Assembly: GCA_045639045.1 (NCBI GenBank)
Contig: JAZUCI010000110.1
Location: 1 to 14,021, forward strand
Direction: 5' to 3'
Length of the DNA stretch: 14,021 nucleotides
Origin: SIG402 sp045639045
GTDB taxonomy: Bacteria; Bacillota; Clostridia; Christensenellales; Borkfalkiaceae
Below are positions 1 to 6,558 of this stretch, in pieces. The number at the start of each line of letters is the position of its first letter. The stretch's first letter is position 1. The position numbers were made by a program, and so were the translations under genes. The notes under the pieces are model-generated. The model had not been told where the DNA came from, searched no databases, and worked only from the letters and a program-made list of their open reading frames with translations.

Positions 1-410
1 GACTTGGCATCCGCATCCCCTTCAAACACGCTTACCGCAAGTTTTTCCACGGGAATGCCCAAATATTTTTCGGAAGTTAAAAATTCGTAGCTCCAAGAAA
101 TCGCTTCTTTTTTGAAGTAATCGCCAAGGCTCCAGTTCCCAAGCATTTCAAAGAAAGTGCAATGGGAATTATCCCCTACGTCGTCAATATCCCCCGTACG
201 TACGCACTTTTGTACGTCCGTTAAACGGGTGCCTGCGGGGTGCTTTTCCCCCAAAAGATAGGGAACTAAAGGGTGCATACCCGCCGTGGTAAATAAAACG
301 GTGGGATCGTTTTCGGGAATCAAGGATGCGGAAGGGATAACCCCGTGTCCGTGGTCCTTAAAAAAGCCCAAATATAACGCGCGTAATTCTTCGGATTTCA
401 ATTCTTTCAT
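1..410 (-). CDS. alaS: Alanine--tRNA ligase, N-terminal part (runs off the window)
   Basis: Class II aminoacyl-tRNA synthetase that charges tRNA-Ala with alanine in the cytoplasm. About 136 N-terminal residues are visible, opening MKELKSEELRALYLGFF. The class II catalytic core is recognisable from LFTTAGMHPLVPYLLG, the VQKCVRTGDIDDVGDNSH stretch and the signature FFEMLGNWSLGDYFKKEAI. The gene continues past base 1, so the editing and C-terminal domains cannot be judged. The ATG at 408-410 follows an AAAGGAAAAGGTG-type ribosome binding site. It lies 24 bases downstream of cysS on the same strand, so the two are probably cotranscribed. Confidence 0.95.
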   Translation of the reverse strand, partial: MKELKSEELRALYLGFFKDHGHGVIPSASLIPENDPTVLFTTAGMHPLVPYLLGEKHPAGTRLTDVQKCVRTGDIDDVGDNSHCTFFEMLGNWSLGDYFKKEAISWSYEFLTSEKYLGIPVEKLAVSVFEGDADAK

Positions 411-434
411 AATCTTTCACCTTTTCCTTTGGCT

Positions 435-1817
435 TTAGGCTTTTTCAACCGTATAGCCTTCCTTGGTATCTTTTACGATATACCCTTTCGCGGTAATTTC
501 CGCGCGAAGGCTATCCGCCAAAGCGTAATTTTTATCTTTTTTCGCAGCGATACGCGCTTCGCAAAGCGCGGTAATTTCTTCGGGAACTTCCACTTGTTTT
601 ACCGCGGGAACGTATTCCTTTAAGTGAAGGCCGAACACTTCGTCCATCTTCAAAGCTAAATCGTAAATAGCGGCGGAGGGGGATTCCTTCAGCATCGTCC
701 ATAAAACGCCAAGCGCGCCGGGGATGTTCAAATCGTCCGCGATATATTCCTTAAATTCCTTTTCGTAAGCGGCAAGTTTTTCCGCATCCACCGTAGCGGC
801 GCCACCTTTATGGCGCAATACCGCTTCGCAAAGGCGTTCGTAGGCTACCTTTGCCCCGTCCATAGCAGGGAAGGTAAAGTTTAACTTTTTGCGGTAGTGG
901 GTATTCAAGCAGAAATAACGGAACGCCATGGGCGCATACCCCATTTCATCCAATTGGGAAACGGTGTAGGTATTGCCTAATTTTTTACTCATTTTACCGC
1001 CGTCCACACACATAAATTCCCCGTGCACCCAGAACTTAGCGGGGTTTTTACCGCAAGCGCCGTAGCTTTGGGCAATTTCGTTTTCGTGGTGGATGGGAAT
1101 ATGGTCAACCCCACCCGTGTGGATATCGAACACTTCCCCCAAATATTTCTTGCTCATTGCCGAACATTCAATGTGCCAACCGGGATACCCCATACCCCAA
1201 CGGCTATCCCATTGCATAATGTGTTCCTTGGGAGCCTTTTTCCAAATGGCGAAGTCGTACGGGTTGCGCTTTTCGTCGTTGACTTCCACGCGCGCACCCG
1301 CTTGCTGATCTTCTAGGTTAATGCCGGATAAACAGCCGTAATCGGGGAAACGGGAAATATCGTAATAAATCCCGTCGCTGGTTTCGTAGCCGTAACCCTT
1401 TTCACAAAGGTCGTACACCATAGAAAGCATTTCGGGGATATGGTCGGTTGCCTTGGGGGTTACTTCGGGCTTGCCGATATTCAGTCTTTCCAAATCTTTG
1501 AAAAATACGTCCGTATAATAAGCGGCGATTTCCAGGGGGGTTTTCTTTTGCTCGCGCGCCGCCTTTTCCATCTTATCTTCCCCGTCGTCCGCATCGGATA
1601 ACAGGTGCCCTACGTCCGTAATATTCATTACGCCCTTTACCTTGTAGCCTTCCGCCTTTAAGGTGCGGCGAAGCAAATCCATAAACACGTACGTACGCAT
1701 ATTTCCAATGTGCGCGTAGTTATAAACGGTGGGGCCGCAGGAGTACATTCTTGCGGTGTTGCCCTGTAAGGGGGTAAATTCTTCCTTCTTTCTGGTTAAC
1801 GTGTTATAAAGTTTCAT
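435..1817 (-). CDS. cysS: Cysteine--tRNA ligase
   Basis: Class I aminoacyl-tRNA synthetase that charges tRNA-Cys. The product is 460 residues, the usual family length. The HIGH motif reads HIGN at residues 36-39, after the zinc-ligand Cys27 (SCGPTVYNYAHIGN). Further zinc-site candidates are Cys218 in WHIECS and the histidines of IPIHHENE around 243-244. The KMSKS loop reads KMSKK at about 275-279, a mild departure from the usual final serine. The reading frame is open six codons further upstream (to 1835), but the ATG at 1815-1817 has a good AGGAG site just before it and gives the canonical MKLYNTLTRKKEEF start. It lies 40 bases after the DeoR-type regulator and 24 bases before alaS. Confidence 0.96.
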   Translation of the reverse strand: MKLYNTLTRKKEEFTPLQGNTARMYSCGPTVYNYAHIGNMRTYVFMDLLRRTLKAEGYKVKGVMNITDVGHLLSDADDGEDKMEKAAREQKKTPLEIAAYYTDVFFKDLERLNIGKPEVTPKATDHIPEMLSMVYDLCEKGYGYETSDGIYYDISRFPDYGCLSGINLEDQQAGARVEVNDEKRNPYDFAIWKKAPKEHIMQWDSRWGMGYPGWHIECSAMSKKYLGEVFDIHTGGVDHIPIHHENEIAQSYGACGKNPAKFWVHGEFMCVDGGKMSKKLGNTYTVSQLDEMGYAPMAFRYFCLNTHYRKKLNFTFPAMDGAKVAYERLCEAVLRHKGGAATVDAEKLAAYEKEFKEYIADDLNIPGALGVLWTMLKESPSAAIYDLALKMDEVFGLHLKEYVPAVKQVEVPEEITALCEARIAAKKDKNYALADSLRAEITAKGYIVKDTKEGYTVEKA

Positions 1818-1857
1818 ATATCTCCTGTTTCGCAATGGCGTTCTTGCCGAATATCCG

Positions 1858-2616
1858 TTATATTATGGTAACGCCTTGCGCCGCGATATTCTTTTTCAGT
1901 TCTTCGGGGAAATTGCCGTCCGTAACGAGTACGTCAATATCCGTAAGCTTTGCAAAGGTATACGGCATTACTTTGCCAACCTTGGAAGTATCCAAAAGCA
2001 TAATAATTTTTTTAGCGCGGGATAACACTTGGCGCTTCATTTCCGCTTCCGCAAACAAACCGCAACAGAAGTTGCCGTCGTCCGTAAACGCGGTTGCCGC
2101 CATTACCGCGGTATCAATGTTGATACGGCTTAAATCCTGCAAGCAGGACTGCCCAACGGTTGCCATATTGTTGCGGCTGACTTCCCCGCCGAACAGCATA
2201 ACGGTGGGCATTTTTTTGCGCATCAGTTCTTGCGCGATGGCAATGCCGTTGGTGGATACGTAGTAGTTTAAGTCGGGCAGTTCTTTGGCAAAATACAAGG
2301 TGGAAGAACCGCTATCGATGAACATGGAACTACCGGGATCCACAAGGCGCACCGCCTTTTCCGCAATTTGCTTTTTTTCCGCAATTTGCACCGCCGTGCG
2401 TTTAGCGAATTGCACTTCGGTTTTTTTGGAAAGTTCCTGTACCGAAAGCGCGCCGCCGCGTACGCGAACCAAAACCCCGGCTTCTTCCAGCGCAAGTAAA
2501 TCCCTTCTTAACGTCATGGAAGAAACGCCGGGGAAACGTTCCCCTAAATCTTCCAAACTCATCCTTCCGTTTTTTTCTATTAAATCTTTAATAATTCCAA
2601 TTCTTTTGTCTTTCAT
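1858..2616 (-). CDS. DeoR-family transcriptional regulator
   Basis: A 252-residue DNA-binding repressor of the DeoR/GlpR family, which usually senses a phosphorylated sugar. Residues 6-56 form the DeoR helix-turn-helix, with the recognition helix SSMTLRRDLLALEE. From about residue 75 the DeoRC sensor domain follows, with the phosphate-site motif DSGSST at 101-106 and the later LFGGEVSRNN and LLDTSKVGK stretches typical of the family. The ATG at 2614-2616 is preceded by GGAGG. An in-frame upstream start near 2715 would lie inside the promoter and is rejected. No sugar kinase or transporter sits beside it, which is unusual; downstream are cysS and alaS. The ligand cannot be deduced. Confidence 0.9.
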   Translation of the reverse strand: MKDKRIGIIKDLIEKNGRMSLEDLGERFPGVSSMTLRRDLLALEEAGVLVRVRGGALSVQELSKKTEVQFAKRTAVQIAEKKQIAEKAVRLVDPGSSMFIDSGSSTLYFAKELPDLNYYVSTNGIAIAQELMRKKMPTVMLFGGEVSRNNMATVGQSCLQDLSRINIDTAVMAATAFTDDGNFCCGLFAEAEMKRQVLSRAKKIIMLLDTSKVGKVMPYTFAKLTDIDVLVTDGNFPEELKKNIAAQGVTII

Positions 2617-2686
2617 AAAACCGTTTCCTCCATAAAAAAAGTAAATGTTTTCCGAGCCGTTTCGGGAAATCGTTTTCGTACCTAAA

Positions 2687-2715
2687 ATTGTATCACATTT
2701 ATCCGCAAAACACAA
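2687..2715 (-). promoter_or_regulatory. Sigma-A-type promoter of the deoR-cysS-alaS cluster
   Basis: Read on the minus strand: -35 TTGTGT (2710-2715), 17-base spacer, -10 TACAAT (2687-2692) with an extended TGA before it. The predicted start near 2680 leaves a leader of roughly 65 bases. That leader holds three loose CGAAAACG-like direct repeats (2647-2678) that could be an operator. No T-box is visible. Confidence 0.65.
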
Positions 2716-2817
2716 CGGATTTTCATAACTTTTTCAATTTTTCTTACGCGCGTTCTCGCTTGCGTGTATAATGCACGCGCGAAATATAAAAAAATTGGAT
2801 TTTTTGGTAAAAAAGCG

Positions 2818-2846
2818 TTGCTTTTCGGCGGAAAGTATTTTATAAT
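2818..2846 (+). promoter_or_regulatory. serS: Sigma-A-type promoter of serS
   Basis: -35 TTGCTT at 2818-2823, a 17-base spacer and a perfect -10 TATAAT at 2841-2846. The predicted start near 2853 leaves only about 27 bases before the serS ATG, too short for a T-box riboswitch. Confidence 0.75.
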
Positions 2847-2879
2847 ATAGGGTGTACAAACCCAAAAGGAGCATTTCAA

Positions 2880-4142
2880 ATGTTAGATACTAGATATATC
2901 GTAGAAAACGCCGAATTCGTAAAAGCCAAAATGGCGGAAAGAAGCGGTAGCTACGACGTGGACGCCGTAGTGGCTTTTGACGCGGAACGCAGACAGGTTT
3001 TGAAAGAAGTAGAAGAACTGAAAGCAAAGCGCAACGCGGTTACCAAGGAAATTGAAACCTTAAAAAGAAACAAGCAAAACGCAGACGAAAAGATTTTGGA
3101 AATGCGTAAAAATAACGAACGCATTAAGGAATTAGACGGCGTTCTTGCCGAAGTGGAAGAAAAACTGCTTTCCGCCGTTATGACCATCCCCAACGTTCCC
3201 GATGACAGCGTTCCCGTAGGGAAAGACGACGCGGACAACGTTACCATGCGCGTATGGGGTACGCCCAGAGAGTTCGATTTTACCCCCAAGGCGCATTGGG
3301 ATATCGGCCAAGAAAAGAATTTGCTTGACTTTGACCGCGGAACGAAAATTTCGGGTAGCCGTTTCACCGTATATCGCGGTATGGGCGCAAGACTGGAACG
3401 CGCGGTATATAACTTTATGCTGAATATGCACACCAGCCGCGGTTATACCGAAATCTTCCCCCCCTTCCTTGTGAATCGCGATAGCATGAAGGGTACGGGG
3501 CAACTTCCCAAGTTTGAAGAAGATATGTACGCGGTAAAGAATACGGATTTATACTTAATCCCCACCGCGGAAGTTCCCGTAACCAACTTACACCGCGGGG
3601 AAATTTTAAGTGACGACGAACTCAACATCAGTTACTGCGCGTACTCCGCTTGCTTCCGCGCGGAAGCAGGTAGCGCGGGCCGTGATACCCGTGGGATTAT
3701 CCGCCAACACCAATTTAACAAGGTGGAACTGGTGAAATTCACCCGCCCCGAAGATAGCGTAAAAGAACACGAACAATTAACCGCGGACGCGGAAGAAATT
3801 TTGAAGGCGTTAAACCTTCCCTATCGCGTGCAATTGCTTTGCACGGGGGATACGGGTTTCTCCTCCTCCAAAACCTACGATTTGGAAGTGTGGATGCCCA
3901 GCTATAACCGTTACGTAGAAATTTCCTCCTGCTCCAACTTTAAGGATTTCCAAGCGCGCCGCGCGAACATTAAGTACCGCCCCAAGGACGGCGGAAAGCC
4001 CCAATTCGTACACACCTTAAACGGTAGCGGGCTTGCGGTTGGAAGAACGGTTGCGGCTATTTTGGAAAACTTCCAAAATGCGGATGGCAGCGTTACCATC
4101 CCCGAAGCGTTAGTTCCCTTTATGGGCACGGATAAAATCTAA
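2880..4142 (+). CDS. serS: Serine--tRNA ligase
   Basis: Class II synthetase that charges tRNA-Ser (and tRNA-Sec where present). The product is 420 residues, normal for bacterial SerRS. Residues about 28-104 form the long antiparallel coiled-coil arm that grips the tRNA-Ser variable arm, rich in Lys/Glu heptads. The catalytic core shows TGQLPKFEEDMY (206-217), the TAE serine-binding motif (229-231), motif 2 with FRAEAGSAGRDTRG (259-272) and motif 3 NGSGLAVGRTVAAILE (381-396). The ATG follows AAAAGGAG at normal spacing. It is divergent from the deoR-cysS-alaS cluster and is closed by its own terminator, so it is probably monocistronic. Confidence 0.97.
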   Translation: MLDTRYIVENAEFVKAKMAERSGSYDVDAVVAFDAERRQVLKEVEELKAKRNAVTKEIETLKRNKQNADEKILEMRKNNERIKELDGVLAEVEEKLLSAVMTIPNVPDDSVPVGKDDADNVTMRVWGTPREFDFTPKAHWDIGQEKNLLDFDRGTKISGSRFTVYRGMGARLERAVYNFMLNMHTSRGYTEIFPPFLVNRDSMKGTGQLPKFEEDMYAVKNTDLYLIPTAEVPVTNLHRGEILSDDELNISYCAYSACFRAEAGSAGRDTRGIIRQHQFNKVELVKFTRPEDSVKEHEQLTADAEEILKALNLPYRVQLLCTGDTGFSSSKTYDLEVWMPSYNRYVEISSCSNFKDFQARRANIKYRPKDGGKPQFVHTLNGSGLAVGRTVAAILENFQNADGSVTIPEALVPFMGTDKI

Positions 4143-4166
4143 TAGATTTTAATTACGGAAAAATTT

Positions 4167-4200
4167 ACACCCCCGTGGCGATTTGCCACGGGGGTGTTTT
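4167..4200 (+). terminator. Rho-independent terminator of serS
   Basis: Perfect 13-bp stem, ACACCCCCGTGGC (4167-4179) against GCCACGGGGGTGT (4185-4197), with a 5-base loop GATTT and a T tract. It lies between convergent genes and may also stop minus-strand transcripts from the operon ending at 4221, where the T run is less immediate. Confidence 0.92.
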
Positions 4201-4220
4201 ACTTGCTGTTCTCTGCGTTT

Positions 4221-4853
4221 TTATGGTATTAACGTAAAATCCCAATATAAAATATCGGGGATGGGTTTGCCCGTTTCTTTATCATACAAAACCCCGTCCG
4301 TTGCATAAAACGCCGTATTGTTTTCATCACAAATGAAGTAATAGCGGGGAATCCAAAACGATTCCGTCCAATCTTCATCTTCGTAATTCCCATACCTTAC
4401 ACCCTGACAAGAATTAAACCTACAACGCTTAAACTCTTTCAAATTTTTACCGATTTTTACGGTAAAATCCGTATATTTGATTTCTTTAATGCGGTTTTCG
4501 TCCACTAGAAAATCTTCGGTTATATACGAACCCCAACAATCGTCCGCTTCGGGATATAGGTGAGCAATATCTACTGTTGCGCGAAACATACGCGGCACTC
4601 CCCTACCGAAATAGCCGCCTAAAGCAACGATATCCGCCCCCTTGTAAGTATCCGGAATTACGATGGTTTTCCCTTCTTCCGTGCCATCCCACGTGTATGC
4701 GCCAACGAAGCCTTGCTTACTGATAGTGTGATAACCGATTTCAAACGGACCGCTATCCTCATAATCCACAAACAGCACGCAAGCCGAACAAAAGTTGACG
4801 ATAAACAAAAACAGCGCCACCAGCATCGTAATATTAAACAGACGGTTGCTCAT
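4221..4853 (-). CDS. Membrane-anchored hypothetical protein with BspA-like repeat
   Basis: A 210-residue protein of unknown function. Residues about 8-28 form one hydrophobic segment (ITMLVALFLFIVNFCSACVLF), a signal anchor or uncleaved signal peptide. The cysteines there do not make a convincing lipobox. The rest is soluble and presumably extracytoplasmic. Residues 62-78 (KTIVIPDTYKGADIVAL) and 176-195 (DENNTAFYATDGVLYDKETG) resemble units of BspA-type (LRR_5) leucine-rich repeats, which often mediate surface binding; only one or two degenerate units are visible. Its ATG is 3 bases after the stop of the phosphatase gene, and its GGAG site lies inside that gene's 3' end, so translation is probably coupled. 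Similarity to BspA repeats is judged by eye. Confidence 0.75.
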   Translation of the reverse strand: MSNRLFNITMLVALFLFIVNFCSACVLFVDYEDSGPFEIGYHTISKQGFVGAYTWDGTEEGKTIVIPDTYKGADIVALGGYFGRGVPRMFRATVDIAHLYPEADDCWGSYITEDFLVDENRIKEIKYTDFTVKIGKNLKEFKRCRFNSCQGVRYGNYEDEDWTESFWIPRYYFICDENNTAFYATDGVLYDKETGKPIPDILYWDFTLIP

Positions 4854-4856
4854 TTC

Positions 4857-5570
4857 TTAAATCTCCAACCAGTTTTGGAAGGGGGTAATTAAGTCCGCTT
4901 TCGATAGATGCGAACTATCCGACCATTGCATTACGCGGGGGAAAAATTCTTCCTCCCTTTCGTCAAAATACACCACGGTTACGCCCGAATGCCCCATATC
5001 CGTTTTTAGCGCGATTACGGGGTACGGAATATCCAAAAGGCTAGAAAAAAAGGCTTTTGCAAACCCTTCGTGCGCGAAAAAGGCGATGCGTTTTTCGTTC
5101 TTTTTCAAGGCGCGGAAGTTTGCCTTTTCCCTATCGTGTACGTATCCCTGATTTAAGAAAAATTCGTCCACCTGCGCGTTTACGCGGTTTACCCCGCGCG
5201 TAAAGTTTTCCGTTTGAAAATGGGGGTGCAAATGCCAGTTTTCCCCCATGGCGCGCACGGCGGGGGCAAGGGCTTTTTGCTTAAATTCCTTATTGAAAAA
5301 AGACCAGTTGCGCCCCTCCCCTTCCTTTACCGAAAAATCGTCAAAGGCTAAATTTTCGTGCGCCCAAGGTAATAAGGTTACTTTTAACCCCAAGGCTTTT
5401 GCGGTGGGCTCTGCCGTTTTTATCGCGCGGATAGAGGTGGAAGAATAAATTTCGTTGAGTCCCAAACGGGCAAAGCGGGGCGCTAACGCTTCCGCTTGCT
5501 TTTTGCCAAGTTCGGTTAAACTGTCGGGATCGTAAATAGGGTCGCCGTGGCGAACGTAATACAGTATCAT
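4857..5570 (-). CDS. Histidine phosphatase superfamily protein (phosphoglycerate mutase-like)
   Basis: A 237-residue branch-1 histidine phosphatase. The catalytic RHG motif is at residues 7-9 (MILYYVRHGDPIYD), the second phosphate-binding arginine is in SSTSIRAIKTAEP (Arg48), and the later catalytic histidine is probably His167 in FFAHEG. GHSGVTVVYF (193-202) is also typical. Such enzymes remove phosphate from small molecules or proteins through a phosphohistidine; the substrate cannot be told. It is longer than minimal family members, with an extra segment around residues 85-155. The ATG follows AGGCAGG. It sits between the P-loop kinase gene (19 bases upstream) and the membrane-anchored protein gene (3 bases downstream). 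Confidence 0.86.
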   Translation of the reverse strand: MILYYVRHGDPIYDPDSLTELGKKQAEALAPRFARLGLNEIYSSTSIRAIKTAEPTAKALGLKVTLLPWAHENLAFDDFSVKEGEGRNWSFFNKEFKQKALAPAVRAMGENWHLHPHFQTENFTRGVNRVNAQVDEFFLNQGYVHDREKANFRALKKNEKRIAFFAHEGFAKAFFSSLLDIPYPVIALKTDMGHSGVTVVYFDEREEEFFPRVMQWSDSSHLSKADLITPFQNWLEI

Positions 5571-5589
5571 ATGCGCATACCTGCCTATT

Positions 5590-6102
5590 TTATAATTTTA
5601 CGTCTACTTCGTAGTTTTCGTGAATCAAAATATAGTTTTGCCCGTGCTTTTTTGCAAGTTCTAATTTGCGGGCGTTTTCCTTTAAAGATTCTTCTTGGGT
5701 ATAATCGTCCGCAATTCTATCTTCGATCACGTTTGCGTATTCCATAATACGTGAAAACTGATTTTTAATATACGATTCGCTAAAAATCAAGCAGTAATAT
5801 CGGATGCTATCTAAATACTCTTTTGCAAAGTCCTTTTGCCAATCAAAGGGAATATAGCACCCTTCCACAATCAAATTTTGACGGTTTTCTATTGCCGTTT
5901 TAATCATTTCGCGGGCAATGGGCCACAGTTCCGCCGTAAGGGCGTCATCCGCGCTATACGGGGTAAGATTGCTTTTCCCGCTGCGGATTAATCCCATTTT
6001 CAAATGATCAAGAGATAGATAGGGATACTGATATTTTTCAAGCAATTTTTGTGCGAGCGCCGTTTTCCCCGTATGGGACGCCCCCGTAATTAGAATAACC
6101 AT
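5590..6102 (-). CDS. Small P-loop ATP-binding protein, probable kinase
   Basis: A 170-residue AAA/P-loop NTPase of the small-molecule kinase type. It opens with a beta strand and Walker A, MVILITGASHTGKT (Gly7-Thr14). LSLDHLKMGLIRSG (29-42) resembles the substrate-binding lid start of zeta-toxin, gluconate or 2-phosphoglycerate kinase-like proteins, and QNLIVEGCYIP (75-85) fits a Walker-B-like strand. The substrate is unknown; its length suits a nucleotide or sugar kinase rather than a toxin. The frame is open to an ATG at 6120, but that base is about the predicted transcription start. The ATG at 6100-6102, with AAGGGGGG before it, is therefore the likely start. It is the first gene of a three-gene operon. 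Confidence 0.85.
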   Translation of the reverse strand: MVILITGASHTGKTALAQKLLEKYQYPYLSLDHLKMGLIRSGKSNLTPYSADDALTAELWPIAREMIKTAIENRQNLIVEGCYIPFDWQKDFAKEYLDSIRYYCLIFSESYIKNQFSRIMEYANVIEDRIADDYTQEESLKENARKLELAKKHGQNYILIHENYEVDVKL

Positions 6103-6126
6103 ACTTCCCCCCTTTTTCATACGACT

Positions 6127-6155
6127 ATCATACCTTATTTTTTAACAAATTGCAA
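6127..6155 (-). promoter_or_regulatory. Promoter of the kinase-phosphatase-membrane protein operon
   Basis: Minus strand: -35 TTGCAA (6150-6155), 17-base spacer, -10 TATGAT (6127-6132). The predicted start is near 6120, giving an approximately 18-base leader before the ATG at 6102. This placement decides the start codon of the kinase gene. Confidence 0.7.
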
Positions 6156-6185
6156 GCCTATTTATAAAAAATCGCCTTCATCTTC

Positions 6186-6258
6186 CCCACGAAATCTTTT
6201 ATGCAAAATCTTCCGTGGGAGCCCTTCTTCTTTCCTTGGTAAGGCGAGAGGTCAACGG
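6186..6258. repeat. 73-bp repeat element, copy A
   Basis: Differs from the copy at 6428-6500 at one base (G/A at 6203). It starts with an inverted repeat CCCACG ... CGTGGG enclosing two AAATCTT direct repeats. It ends with TCCTTGGTAAGG-CGAGAGGTCAACGG, which resembles the anticodon arm through T-stem of the neighbouring tRNA-Thr but on the opposite (plus) strand. In copy A the resemblance continues a little into CGGTTGCAATTC. No credible gene is present. Confidence 0.9.
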
Positions 6259-6286
6259 TTGCAATTCAACTAACAAATCCAAACAC

Positions 6287-6317
6287 AAAACGGGCACCGC
6301 TTTCGGTACCCGTTTTT
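6287..6317. terminator. Hairpin with T tract in repeat unit A
   Basis: AAAACGGGCACCG (6287-6299) against CGGTACCCGTTTT (6304-6316), loop CTTT, with one C/A mismatch that becomes a T-G wobble on the minus strand. It has terminator form on both strands. It occupies the same place in its 242-bp unit as the tRNA-Thr terminator in the other unit. What it would terminate is unclear. Confidence 0.6.
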
Positions 6318-6330
6318 CGTAAATATGGAT

Positions 6331-6358
6331 GGATTCAAACCTAAGTGACCTCGTCCTT
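6331..6358 (-). pseudogene. tRNA-Thr-like remnant (T arm to anticodon stem)
   Basis: The plus-strand reading GGATTC-AAACC-TAA-GTGACCTCGTCCTT matches the T-arm, variable loop and anticodon 3' stem region of tRNA-Thr at 6573-6598. It lies exactly 242 bases away at its left edge and 240 at its right edge. The rest of the cloverleaf is absent, and the sequence turns into an unrelated hairpin after CCTT. I infer a degenerate copy of the tRNA gene. Confidence 0.55.
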
Positions 6359-6360
6359 GC

Positions 6361-6423
6361 GGTACGGTCTGCGCTTTTCTTCCCCTTTGCTTTGCAAAGG
6401 CTTCTCCTTCCCTTGCCCGTACC
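6361..6423. repeat. Nested inverted repeat
   Basis: Outer arms GGTACGG (6361-6367) and CCGTACC (6417-6423); inner perfect hairpin CCTTTGC-TTT-GCAAAGG (6384-6400). It fills the place where the 5' half of a tRNA would lie in this repeat unit. No T tract follows, so it is not an obvious terminator. Function unknown. Confidence 0.6.
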
Positions 6424-6427
6424 TTTT

Positions 6428-6500
6428 CCCACGAAATCTTTTATACAAAATCTTCCGTGGGAGCCCTTCTTCTTTCCTTGGTAAGGCGAGAGGTCAACGG
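6428..6500. repeat. 73-bp repeat element, copy B
   Basis: Second copy, 242 bases from copy A and 72/73 identical. Its plus-strand TCCTTGGTAAGG (6475-6486) is a perfect 12-base inverted match to CCTTACCAAGGA (6595-6606) in the anticodon arm of the intact tRNA-Thr. Element, terminator and tRNA together thus form a long imperfect palindrome centred near 6540. Confidence 0.9.
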
Positions 6501-6520
6501 CACAAACCAACTAACAATTC

Positions 6521-6558
6521 AAACAAAAAAGGTACCGCATAGCGATACCTTTTTTGTT
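6521..6558 (-). terminator. Rho-independent terminator of tRNA-Thr
   Basis: AAACAAAAAAGGTACCGC (6521-6538) against GCGATACC (6542-6549) continuing into TTTTTTGTTT; loop ATA. On the minus strand the one imperfect pair is a T-G wobble, then the stem ends in TTTTTT. It starts immediately after the CCA end of the tRNA. Confidence 0.85.

Noticed and set aside
1835..2263. 142-codon plus-strand frame opposite the DeoR-type gene
   Set aside because: Antisense shadow of a coherent DeoR-family protein; no domain is recognisable.
2614..2715. Longer start for the DeoR-type regulator
   Set aside because: The extra 33 codons run back through the promoter (2687-2715) and encode no family sequence; the ATG at 2616 has GGAGG before it.
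2617..2879. T-box or other amino-acid riboswitch upstream of serS or cysS
   Set aside because: The serS leader is about 27 bases and the deoR-cysS leader about 65 bases; neither has a specifier stem, the T-box sequence or an antiterminator.
5590..6102. Zeta-type toxin of a toxin-antitoxin pair
   Set aside because: The Walker A protein is short, no small antitoxin gene is adjacent, and the next gene is a phosphatase; a metabolic kinase is more likely.
6100..6120. Longer start (ATG at 6120) for the P-loop kinase
   Set aside because: The predicted transcription start is at about this base, so no ribosome site could precede it; the ATG at 6102 has a strong site.
6186..6500. CRISPR array
   Set aside because: Only two copies of a 73-bp unit, spaced by 169 bases of non-unique sequence; no short regular repeat-spacer pattern and no cas gene.
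6199..6510. 103-codon open frame on the minus strand across the repeat region
   Set aside because: It runs through both 73-bp elements, two hairpin structures and the tRNA-like remnant, has low-complexity basic composition and no good ribosome site. It is better explained as a chance frame in repeat DNA.
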